DNA of 5,628 nucleotides from Alistipes sp. (GTDB lineage: Bacteria > Bacteroidota > Bacteroidia > Bacteroidales > Rikenellaceae), in the NCBI GenBank assembly GCA_017501025.1, contig JAFVXS010000202.1, forward strand, positions 1-5,628. The letters are read 5' to 3'. A program made the position numbers and the translations under genes. This document shows positions 1 through 5,628 of the stretch, one piece after another. How positions within the stretch are numbered: position 1 is the stretch's first letter; each line of letters begins with the position of its first letter. Below the pieces are notes generated by a model. It saw only the letters and a program-made list of their open reading frames with translations. It did not search any database and was not told the DNA's origin.

Positions 1-429
1 ACCCTCGGCCTTGAATTTGAATACGCACTTGTGGTCGAACATAAATGCTACGCTGCCCGAGTTACCCAACGTACCGCCGCACTTGTTGAAGTACATACGG
101 ATATTGGCAACCGTACGGTTTGTGTTGTCGGTAGCAGTCTCAACCAGGAATGCGATGCCGTTAGGGCCGTAACCTTCGTAAACTACCTCCTTGTAATCGG
201 CTGCATCCTTCTCGGTTGCACGCTTGATAGCACGCTCGACATTCTCCTTCGGCATATTCTCTGCCTTGGCATTCTGCATCAGGATTCGAAGACGTGTGTT
301 CGATGATGGGTCGGAACCACCTGCTTTAACGGCGATTTCGATCTCCTTACCAATCTTTGTGAAGACGCGAGCCATATGACCCCAACGCTTCATCTTTCTC
401 GCTTTGCGATATTCAAAAGCTCTTCCCAT
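1..429 (-). CDS. yebC: YebC/PmpR-family protein, 5' part only (runs off left edge)
   Basis: The minus strand gives 143 codons from an ATG at 429 with no stop before the window edge. Full-length family members are about 240 residues, so roughly the first 60% is present (domain 1 and much of the middle region). Visible signature elements are an N-terminal MGRAFEYRKARK segment (residues 1-12), FTKIGKEIEIAVKAGG (23-38), the helix LMQNAKAENMPKENVERAIKRA (50-71, conserved core NMPKDN-type), then YEGYGPNGIA (83-92) and TDNTNRTVANIR (98-109). The N-terminus is the Bacteroidales variant, supporting the ATG at 429; the later Met codons at residues 13 and 19 would remove conserved sequence. The family was annotated as DNA-binding transcriptional regulators (PmpR); some members have more recently been linked to translation of difficult peptide motifs, so the precise role here is open. 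It is divergent from the downstream tsaC-like gene and has its own promoter-like sequence. Confidence 0.95.
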   Translation of the reverse strand, partial: MGRAFEYRKARKMKRWGHMARVFTKIGKEIEIAVKAGGSDPSSNTRLRILMQNAKAENMPKENVERAIKRATEKDAADYKEVVYEGYGPNGIAFLVETATDNTNRTVANIRMYFNKCGGTLGNSGSVAFMFDHKCVFKFKAEG

Positions 430-486
430 ATATTCGATTTTTTTAATTTATGCTTATTCGTGTGCCAAAAGGTACTTTCGGCGATG

Positions 487-518
487 CAAAATTATAAATT
501 TATTATTGTAATTTCAAA
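487..518 (-). promoter_or_regulatory. Predicted Bacteroidota-type promoter for yebC
   Basis: On the minus strand a TTTG (-33 element, 515-518) is followed after exactly 20 bases by TAATTTTG (-7 element, 487-494). This matches the Bacteroidota housekeeping consensus TTTG-N19-21-TAnnTTTG in every fixed position. Transcription would start near 480, giving a leader of about 50 bases before the yebC ATG at 429. The leader is AT-rich just ahead of the start and has no clear Shine-Dalgarno sequence, which is usual in this phylum. The transcription start itself is inferred. Confidence 0.7.
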
Positions 519-603
519 TATATTAGAGAGTTTTTGTTGGTGCAGATACGATGGACGATTGTCAAAATATTGCAAAAAATGTTACGGCTTGTTCAAATTT
601 TAC

Positions 604-611
604 TACCTTTG
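604..611 (+). promoter_or_regulatory. Possible -7 box for the tsaC-like gene
   Basis: TACCTTTG matches the Bacteroidota -7 consensus TAnnTTTG and lies 28 bases before the ATG at 640, which would give a leader of about 20 bases. No good TTTG exists at the expected -33 position (about 580-583 reads TGTT), so only half of the promoter is convincing. It is the best candidate in the divergent intergenic region for rightward transcription. Confidence 0.45.
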
Positions 612-639
612 TCGTCGAAAACTTAATATAGCGGTGATT

Positions 640-1200
640 ATGGAGCGGGAAATTGAACTTGCATTGGAGGTGCTGCGTCGTGGCGGCATAATTTTATATC
701 CGACCGATACGGTGTGGGGCATAGGTTGTGATGCGACAAATAGCGATGCTGTCGAGCGTATCTATGCTTTGAAACGCAGTACGGATAAACACTCGATGTT
801 GGTCTTGTGTAGCGATGCCGATATGGTGGTGCGATATGTCGATAAGGCTCCTGCAATCGCTTTCGAGGTGATGGAGATGGCCGAAAAGCCACTGACATTG
901 ATTCTGCCCGGAGCAAGAGGTTTGGCTGCAAATCTGATTCCCGAAGAGCAGACGTTGGGTGTTCGTGTTCCGAATCATCAATTTTGTCAGGCACTGCTTC
1001 GTAAGTTTGGTCGCCCGATAGTATCGACTTCGGCAAATATCTCGGGAGAGGCTGCCGCTGCAACGTTGGCAGATGTTGTCCGCGAGATTATCGATGGGGT
1101 AGATTTTGTTGTAAATCCTCGCTTTCAGGGTCGTCCGACGTTGAAACCGAGCTCAATCATAGCCTTTGGCGAGCAGGGCGAGTTCCGTATCATAAGGTAG
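640..1200 (+). CDS. tsaC: L-threonylcarbamoyladenylate synthase (YrdC/TsaC type)
   Basis: This 186-residue protein is a member of the Sua5/YciO/YrdC family. These enzymes make threonylcarbamoyl-AMP from threonine, bicarbonate and ATP in the cytoplasm; the TsaBD complex then transfers the group to A37 of ANN-decoding tRNAs (t6A). Family hallmarks are YPTDTVWGIGCDA (20-32), the KRS motif (46-48) in ALKRSTDKHSMLVL, PLTLILPG (84-91), LGVRVPNH (106-113), STSANISGE (129-137) and the closing RPTLKPSSII (165-174). The length fits the short, single-domain form without the C-terminal Sua5 domain. The same frame stays open upstream to an ATG at 376, but that adds 88 residues with no family similarity, runs antisense through yebC and upstream of the promoter box, so the ATG at 640 is chosen; conserved sequence begins within about 15 residues of it. 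Its 3' end overlaps the convergent transporter gene by 11 bases. Confidence 0.95.
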   Translation: MEREIELALEVLRRGGIILYPTDTVWGIGCDATNSDAVERIYALKRSTDKHSMLVLCSDADMVVRYVDKAPAIAFEVMEMAEKPLTLILPGARGLAANLIPEEQTLGVRVPNHQFCQALLRKFGRPIVSTSANISGEAAAATLADVVREIIDGVDFVVNPRFQGRPTLKPSSIIAFGEQGEFRIIR

Positions 1201-2092
1201 CAGAACTACGTTCGGTGGCTACTCCAAGCAGTATGACGCCGAAAATTATCACTATCATTCCTAAAATGTTCGTATTGTCGGGGGTAGTTTGCCCTCGTAC
1301 AATAGCCATCACTATTGCTGTAAGCGGTTGCATATATCGATAAGAGGCAGCAACGGAGCTACTCACTTGCGGAGTTGCTGTATAGAGTAGCCAAAAGGGT
1401 AGTACCGTGCCAAACAGAGCAATATAGAGCATTTCGGCACCGATTGCTGCGGTGATGTTACGGTGCAAAAGTGCAATAAAGTTGCTCCATAATATGGGTA
1501 GTGCCAGAGTTGTTCCAATGGCGAAATAGAGGGCAATAACCGTCAATGCACCATAGCGTTGCAGCTGCTGTCGGGCAAGTGTGGTGTGAATAGCCGCTGC
1601 AACGACACTGATAGCGACCAACGCATCACCTATATATATAGTAGAGGAGCCTTCGGAGGTGATTCGTCGGTCGATAAGCATTGTAACTGCTCCCGCCAAC
1701 GCAACTACCATCCCTGCGATGTGCATCTTACTCGGAAGTTCGGCTCGGGTCGTATAAGCAATTATAAGTGTAACGATTGGTCCTATGGTCGAGAGTGTAG
1801 AGGCATCTATGGGGTTTGTGAGCGATGCTCCGCGAGTCAGCAGATATAACCATCCGAATATCACTACCAGAGCAATCGTGAATATTGAGCCAAAGTCTTC
1901 GAGTGTCAGCCGTTTGTGCGAACGGTAGAAGAGACCTGCAAAAGGTGTAAAGATGAGTGCCGAAACGACAATCTGCATTAGGAATATCTCGGCATAGCCT
2001 ACCCCCTCTGCATAGAGTGATGCATAGAACGAAAAGTTGGCACCTAAAAGGGCATTTGCTGCCAGCAGTGCTATGTGGGGAGAGTGTTTCAC
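1190..2092 (-). CDS. EamA/DMT-superfamily transporter
   Basis: A 300-residue, strongly hydrophobic protein with about ten predicted membrane helices, the usual size and layout of two tandem EamA domains (roughly residues 5-140 and 153-292). Helix 1 contains ALLAANALLGANFSF (8-22). The second half has the typical segment SSSVAASYRYMQPLTAIVMA (244-263), followed by a polar break and a last helix with GMIVIIFGVILLG (278-290). Members of this inner-membrane family export amino acids, metabolites or other small molecules; the substrate cannot be told from sequence. The start codon is GTG (2092-2090); the only later Met that could start it (residue 39) would delete the first helix, and no ATG lies between it and the upstream stop codon. 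It follows the MATE gene by 27 bases and in the same reading frame, so it is probably the last gene of the leftward cluster. Confidence 0.88.
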   Translation of the reverse strand: MKHSPHIALLAANALLGANFSFYASLYAEGVGYAEIFLMQIVVSALIFTPFAGLFYRSHKRLTLEDFGSIFTIALVVIFGWLYLLTRGASLTNPIDASTLSTIGPIVTLIIAYTTRAELPSKMHIAGMVVALAGAVTMLIDRRITSEGSSTIYIGDALVAISVVAAAIHTTLARQQLQRYGALTVIALYFAIGTTLALPILWSNFIALLHRNITAAIGAEMLYIALFGTVLPFWLLYTATPQVSSSVAASYRYMQPLTAIVMAIVRGQTTPDNTNILGMIVIIFGVILLGVATERSSATL

Positions 2093-2119
2093 ACTCGCTC
2101 GTAGGGCAATAATCGAGCC

Positions 2120-3562
2120 TTAACGTAGCGATTGGGCGAGCGACTTGCTCTTTAATTTACGCACCTCGCTTATAAGGAAAATCGTGGCAAGAATAATCGA
2201 AGCACAGTCGGCTATCGGCATTGAAATCCATACACCAAAAGCACCCAACACTCGTGGCAGTGTCCATAGCAGCGGCAATAGGAATAGCAGTTGGCGTGTG
2301 ATAGACATAAAGATAGCCAATTTGGCGTGTCCGATATATTGGAAAAATCCAGCCGCCACAATCTGATAACCGACAAGCGGCATCATAATAATAATTGTGC
2401 GGAGAGCCTGTGTTGCAGCCTGAATCATCAGTTGCTCCTCCTTGCTATTCGTTCCATCGACAAACATCCCGGCAATAGTCGAAGGTATCGTTTGACCCAG
2501 AACCCATCCCACCGAAGCGATAGCCACTCCGCAGGCGATAGTCGTATAGAGAGCTCGTCGGACACGGTCGTACTTTTTGGCACCATAGTTATATCCGACG
2601 ATTGGCTGCATACCCTGGTTAAGACCCTGTATCACCATAATAAGCAGCAATACGACTCGATTGGCAATACCGTAGGCTCCGACATATATATCGCCTATAT
2701 TCCCGTTGCTGCCCTGTACGACATCCATCGAGCCACTACCTCCAAATCGAAGAAGGGCGGTATTTACAAATGCAGCGACCATCGAGGCACAGATATTTAC
2801 CAAGAACGGAGCAAGACCAATCGAGATAATTGCCCAGACAATCTTCTTGTCGAAGTGCAGTGCCGAACGACGCAATCGTACAAAACTACTCTTCGAACAG
2901 AAGTGCGATGCGGTAATCAGGAAGGCGATGAATTGCGACATCACCGTTGCTGCTGCCGAACCACGAATACCCCAGCCGAATTTGAAAATAAATAGTGGAT
3001 TGAGGATAAGGTTAATACCCACAGCGGTCATAATGATTAACATCGACTTGCGAGGGTAGCCCGATGCTCGTATCTGCTCGTTCAGCCCCAAATACATATG
3101 TTGCACGATGTTGCCAATCATTATGATTGTCATAAAGTCGTGGGCATAGGCGATAGTTTCGGGGGCAGCCTCTCCTCCGCTGAACAGCACGAGAATCTCG
3201 TCGAGAAATGTAAACATTGTCAGCGTAATGATGGCTCCGATAACAAGATTGAGCAGTATGGCGTTGCCCAACGTCTTTTCGGCAGCGTGCAGATTGCCCT
3301 CGCCAAGGCGTATCGACATTCGTGCAGCAGCACCTACGCCAACCATTGCACCAAATGCCGAGGCGATATTCATAATCGGCATAGTGATTGCCATACCTGC
3401 AATGGCAGCACCGCCCACACCGTGTCCGACAAAGATACTGTCGATAATATGGTATAGCGACGACGAAGCCATCGCGATAATTGCCGGAGTGGCATACCGC
3501 ACCAACAGGCTGCCGACCGAATCGGTACCCAACGAAAGTGTTGATGGTTGTCGCTTGCTCAT
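2120..3562 (-). CDS. MATE-family efflux transporter (MepA-like)
   Basis: A 480-residue inner-membrane protein with about twelve hydrophobic segments, the normal length and architecture for MATE exporters, which expel drugs and other compounds using a cation gradient. MepA-type features are the N-terminal LLVRYATPAIIAMASSSLYH (19-38) followed by IDSIFVGHGVG (40-50), then RASGYPRKSMLIIM (165-178) with NLILNPLFIF (185-194), and in the second half VIQGLNQGMQPIVGYNYGA (310-328). The frame can be extended three codons to a TTG at 3571, but the ATG at 3562 is preferred. It begins 20 bases after the PPTase stop and is followed 27 bases later by a second exporter gene. Co-transcription with both is likely. 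The substrate is unknown; MepA-like proteins are often called multidrug pumps, but in an operon like this a metabolite is equally possible. Confidence 0.93.
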   Translation of the reverse strand: MSKRQPSTLSLGTDSVGSLLVRYATPAIIAMASSSLYHIIDSIFVGHGVGGAAIAGMAITMPIMNIASAFGAMVGVGAAARMSIRLGEGNLHAAEKTLGNAILLNLVIGAIITLTMFTFLDEILVLFSGGEAAPETIAYAHDFMTIIMIGNIVQHMYLGLNEQIRASGYPRKSMLIIMTAVGINLILNPLFIFKFGWGIRGSAAATVMSQFIAFLITASHFCSKSSFVRLRRSALHFDKKIVWAIISIGLAPFLVNICASMVAAFVNTALLRFGGSGSMDVVQGSNGNIGDIYVGAYGIANRVVLLLIMVIQGLNQGMQPIVGYNYGAKKYDRVRRALYTTIACGVAIASVGWVLGQTIPSTIAGMFVDGTNSKEEQLMIQAATQALRTIIIMMPLVGYQIVAAGFFQYIGHAKLAIFMSITRQLLFLLPLLWTLPRVLGAFGVWISMPIADCASIILATIFLISEVRKLKSKSLAQSLR

Positions 3563-3568
3563 ACGCTG

Positions 3569-3600
3569 CAAAACTAAACTCTTTATCCTATTGTGACAAC
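3569..3600 (-). promoter_or_regulatory. Possible internal promoter before the MATE gene
   Basis: TAGTTTTG (3569-3576) on the minus strand fits the -7 consensus TAnnTTTG. Twenty bases upstream is GTTG (3597-3600), a three-of-four match to TTTG. Initiation would fall at or immediately beside the ATG at 3562, giving a transcript with almost no leader. The match overlaps the end of the PPTase gene and may be chance. Confidence 0.25.
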
Positions 3601-4149
3601 AATGTGTTCCGGTTTTATCTCAAAATGCATCTTATCGAAGGTCTTGCCATCGATATCGTATGCTATTATGCCCTTGTTGTAATCAATCGAATGAATGTGT
3701 ATATCACTCAAAGCACAATCGCCCGACGACCATTTATAGGCACACTCTTTTGCCGACCAAGCAATTGCCAAAGCATCATCTCCTGCATCGAGCAGCCACT
3801 GCTCTTCTTCGCCGATAAACTTTGATAGTGCACGATGGAAATTACGGTCGCGACGCTCGATATCCACGCTGCACGGTTTGTCTCCCACGATGACGGCAAC
3901 CAAATCGCGGCAGTGCGAAACTCCGATATGAAGCTGGTCGTTATCGATTATATATGGAGCACCATTCGCCCTGTAACCGATTTCGACCTTGCGACCCAAC
4001 TCGGCATAGAGCAATGCCCTCCAAGCGAGGTATTCGCGTTGCCGATGCAGCGATGCGAAGTGTTGCACCGCCTCTACATCGCTCTGCAACACAGCATCGC
4101 ATAGCGTGTCGTAATCGCCAATGGTCGCTATCAGTAATTTACTGCTCAT
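3583..4149 (-). CDS. 4'-phosphopantetheinyl transferase (Sfp-like)
   Basis: A 188-residue cytoplasmic enzyme that transfers the phosphopantetheine arm of coenzyme A to a conserved serine of acyl or peptidyl carrier proteins. Motifs appear in family order: GYRANGAPYI (58-67, substrate-binding G-x-P region), GVSHC (76-80, the SHS position), SVDIERR (94-100, with Mg-binding D96 and E98) and WSAKECAYKW (131-140, with E135 and the two lysines K134 and K139). The length is a little shorter than Sfp (about 220) and longer than AcpS (about 120), as is common in Bacteroidota. The third SHS residue is Cys instead of Ser. The ATG at 4149 lies within the end of the gldE-like gene, an 11-base overlap suggesting translational coupling; a TTG four codons earlier is less likely. 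No carrier protein, fatty-acid or polyketide gene is visible nearby, so the partner is unknown. Confidence 0.92.
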   Translation of the reverse strand: MSSKLLIATIGDYDTLCDAVLQSDVEAVQHFASLHRQREYLAWRALLYAELGRKVEIGYRANGAPYIIDNDQLHIGVSHCRDLVAVIVGDKPCSVDIERRDRNFHRALSKFIGEEEQWLLDAGDDALAIAWSAKECAYKWSSGDCALSDIHIHSIDYNKGIIAYDIDGKTFDKMHFEIKPEHIVVTIG

Positions 4150-5422
4150 TCTGTCGAACAATAACCTTAATCTTGTCGATGCGGTGTCCCTCTACTGCCA
4201 TTACGACAAAGCGAATGTTGTGCGATGTAATCTCGTCACCCTTTTTGAGGAAGTTGCGTTTGATTTCGAGCATCAATCCTGCAATGGTTTCGGCACGACC
4301 CTGCACATCCTCAAAGAGGGCGTCGTCGAGTTGCAATACTCGCAACATATCGATAATGTGGGTCTTTGCCTCGAAGATGTAGGTATTCTCGTTCAATCGC
4401 TGATAGAAGCTCTCCTCAACATCGCTTTCGTCGGAGATTTCGCCTACAACCTCCTCCAATATATCCTCCAAAGTGACCAAACCTTGTGTAGCACCATACT
4501 CATCAACAACGATTGCCATATGGACCTTATCGGCACGAAAATCCTCCAACATAGAGTTGATTTTTTTGTGCATTGGCACCATATAAGGCTCGCGTATCAG
4601 ACTCTGCCAACCAAAGTCGTCGCCACGATTGGCGTGCTCGGTCAAATCCTTAACAAAGAGTGTTCCCTTGATATTGTCGAGACTGTCGGCATATACGGGC
4701 AGACGTGAATAACCCGACGAGATGATTATTTCGCGAACTTCGCTGAAAGTCATAGTCTGTTCCACGGCTACGATATCCATACGTGGACGCATAATCTCCT
4801 CGACCTCTCGCGATGCAAAATTGACGATACCCGACAGAATCTTCTGCTCTTCGGTTGAACCACTCGTCGCCATATCGACAGCGTCTGCCAAATCCTCAAT
4901 CGAGATATCGACATTGTGTTGAGCCATCTCGCCGATACGATTGCTCACACGAACCAATGCGTACGACAGCGGATAGAGCAACCAACGCATAAAACGAAGT
5001 GGTTGCGAAATAGCCAATGCGATAGATACGTTTTTGCTCTGTGCAAACATCTTTGGCAAAATCTCGCCAAACAACAGCAGGAGGAAGGTCACCAAGACTC
5101 CGTTTACAAGGAATTTGTAGTGGTGGAATGTGAACAACGAGTCGATTATGTAGGTCGATATAACGACAATGCCGATATTGACCATATTGTTCGCCACCAA
5201 GATAGTGGCAAGCAGCATATCGGGCTTTTCGAGCAACTTTATTGCACTATCGGAAGCCATACTCTCACTGCGTTTTAGGCGTCGTATATCTGCCGGCGAT
5301 AATGAAAAATATGCCACCTCCGACGACGATACTATACCCGATAGCAACAGCAACACAATTTCGGCTGCAATCATAAAGATTACCTGTGCATCAAATCCGT
5401 TAAATGTTACAATAGACTCCAT
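4139..5422 (-). CDS. gldE: GldE-like CNNM/CBS-domain membrane protein (HlyC/CorC family)
   Basis: A 427-residue protein with three domains in order: an N-terminal CNNM (DUF21) membrane domain (about 12-195) with helices near 14-32, 69-95, 103-122 and 134-160, a cytoplasmic pair of CBS domains (about 208-335), and a C-terminal CorC_HlyC domain (about 345-425). Recognisable motifs are SSSEVAYFSL (32-41), the CNNM signature FGEILPKMFA (118-127), EIMRPRMDIVAV (209-220), SGYSRLPVY (236-244) and VDEYGATQGLVTLEDILEE (307-325). Family members are linked to divalent-cation transport or homeostasis; GldE of Flavobacterium johnsoniae is a partner of GldD in gliding motility, but homologues are widespread in non-gliding Bacteroidales, where the role is unclear. 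GldE is preferred over generic HlyC/CorC because the PPTase follows directly, an arrangement I recall from Bacteroides genomes; this is memory, not a search. It begins 12 bases after the preceding gene's stop. Confidence 0.9.
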   Translation of the reverse strand: MESIVTFNGFDAQVIFMIAAEIVLLLLSGIVSSSEVAYFSLSPADIRRLKRSESMASDSAIKLLEKPDMLLATILVANNMVNIGIVVISTYIIDSLFTFHHYKFLVNGVLVTFLLLLFGEILPKMFAQSKNVSIALAISQPLRFMRWLLYPLSYALVRVSNRIGEMAQHNVDISIEDLADAVDMATSGSTEEQKILSGIVNFASREVEEIMRPRMDIVAVEQTMTFSEVREIIISSGYSRLPVYADSLDNIKGTLFVKDLTEHANRGDDFGWQSLIREPYMVPMHKKINSMLEDFRADKVHMAIVVDEYGATQGLVTLEDILEEVVGEISDESDVEESFYQRLNENTYIFEAKTHIIDMLRVLQLDDALFEDVQGRAETIAGLMLEIKRNFLKKGDEITSHNIRFVVMAVEGHRIDKIKVIVRQNEQ

Positions 5423-5434
5423 AGTGTGCTGTAT

Positions 5435-5628
5435 TTAGAATAGTTGAAGAGTAGTGCTGTCGGCACCCTCCATAGTGTTGCTATCATCGTTTGTCGCATC
5501 ACCCTTAATAACATTACCTTTGCCCTGTATCACGGTTATAAGTTTGTAGTGACGACGTTTGTAGGCAGGAGTGCTGCGGCTATTCTGAATTTCGTAAAAC
5601 GAACGAGTCGTTTTCGGTATGGTAATCT
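5435..5628 (-). CDS. C-terminal end of an unrecognised protein
   Basis: One minus-strand frame is open from the right edge to a TAA at 5437-5435 and encodes 63 residues; the start is outside the window. The fragment has a basic stretch (AYKRRHYK, residues 21-28), a short hydrophobic strand-like piece (LITVIQGKGNVI, 29-40) and a polar, acidic tail with DATNDDSNTMEGADSTTLQLF at the end (43-63). No membrane helix or known motif is visible. Both other minus-strand frames contain stops, and the 12-base spacing to gldE supports a real operon partner. In other Bacteroidota, ssb (and mutY) commonly precede gldE, but this tail lacks the DDLPF tip of SSB, so I do not assign it. An LPS-export (LptC/OstA-like) protein is another possibility without direct support. 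Confidence 0.55.
   Translation of the reverse strand, partial: ITIPKTTRSFYEIQNSRSTPAYKRRHYKLITVIQGKGNVIKGDATNDDSNTMEGADSTTLQLF

Noticed and set aside
376..639. In-frame 88-codon N-terminal extension of the tsaC-like protein
   Set aside because: It runs antisense through the start of yebC, crosses the predicted promoter region, is AT-rich and shows no similarity to the family; the conserved protein begins just after the ATG at 640.
638..1063. Leftward 141-codon open frame opposite the tsaC-like gene
   Set aside because: It is antisense to conserved YrdC motifs, and its product is Arg/Pro/His-rich as expected for a shadow frame.
1211..1243. Imperfect inverted repeat (TTCGGTG / CGCCGAA) just after the tsaC-like stop
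   Set aside because: The seven-pair stem includes a G-U pair, has a loop of 19 bases and no T-run after it, and lies inside the transporter coding region. It is not a convincing terminator.
1629..1641. Short TA-dinucleotide run
   Set aside because: Only about ten bases long and inside the transporter coding sequence; it is explained by codon choice and is not a functional repeat.
2881..2888. TAGTTTTG box on the minus strand within the MATE gene
   Set aside because: There is no TTTG element at the right distance and no gene start follows it, so it is probably chance.
2291..2995. Rightward 234-codon open frame opposite the MATE gene
   Set aside because: It is antisense to a clearly recognisable transporter, and its translation is polar low-complexity-like sequence without any known motif. 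It is a shadow of the real gene.
4121..4708. Rightward 195-codon open frame opposite gldE
   Set aside because: It lies entirely opposite conserved CBS and CorC_HlyC coding sequence and has no recognisable domain.
5515..5522. TACCTTTG box on the plus strand near the right edge
   Set aside because: It lies inside a leftward coding region and no rightward gene follows it.

Overview
The window looks like chromosomal DNA from a member of the Bacteroidota, most likely order Bacteroidales. Three things point there. The YebC N-terminus has the MGRAFEYRKARK form typical of that order instead of the GHSKWANIKHRK form of proteobacteria. A GldE-type CNNM/CBS protein is directly followed by a Sfp-like phosphopantetheinyl transferase. 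The intergenic region carries Bacteroidota-type promoter boxes (TTTG, about 20 bases, TAnnTTTG), and no strong Shine-Dalgarno sequences are evident. Genus cannot be set from the sequence alone.

Layout from left to right: the first 429 bases hold the 5' part of a leftward yebC-family gene that runs off the left edge. An AT-rich divergent intergenic region (430-639) separates it from a rightward YrdC/TsaC-type gene (640-1200) for L-threonylcarbamoyladenylate synthase. That gene converges on, and overlaps by 11 bases, the end of a long leftward gene cluster filling the rest of the window. Read in its own direction (right to left), the cluster contains the C-terminal end of an unrecognised protein (5628-5435), a GldE-like membrane protein (5422-4139), a 4'-phosphopantetheinyl transferase (4149-3583), a MepA-like MATE exporter (3562-2120) and an EamA/DMT-family transporter (2092-1190). 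Gaps are 12, -11, 20 and 27 bases, so the cluster is probably one transcription unit.

Functionally the window is mostly housekeeping: YebC (translation or transcription factor family) and TsaC (tRNA t6A37 modification) are core information-processing genes. The leftward cluster is a mixture of envelope (GldE-like), carrier-protein activation (PPTase) and export (MATE, DMT) functions. The tight spacing suggests co-expression, but the sequence does not show a shared pathway. No RNA gene, CRISPR array, insertion sequence or obvious repeat was found, and I see no convincing undescribed system. The most unusual details are the 11-base convergent overlap without a visible terminator, a promoter-like box almost touching the MATE start codon, a Cys in the SHS motif of the PPTase, a GTG start for the DMT transporter, and the unrecognised partial gene upstream of gldE.
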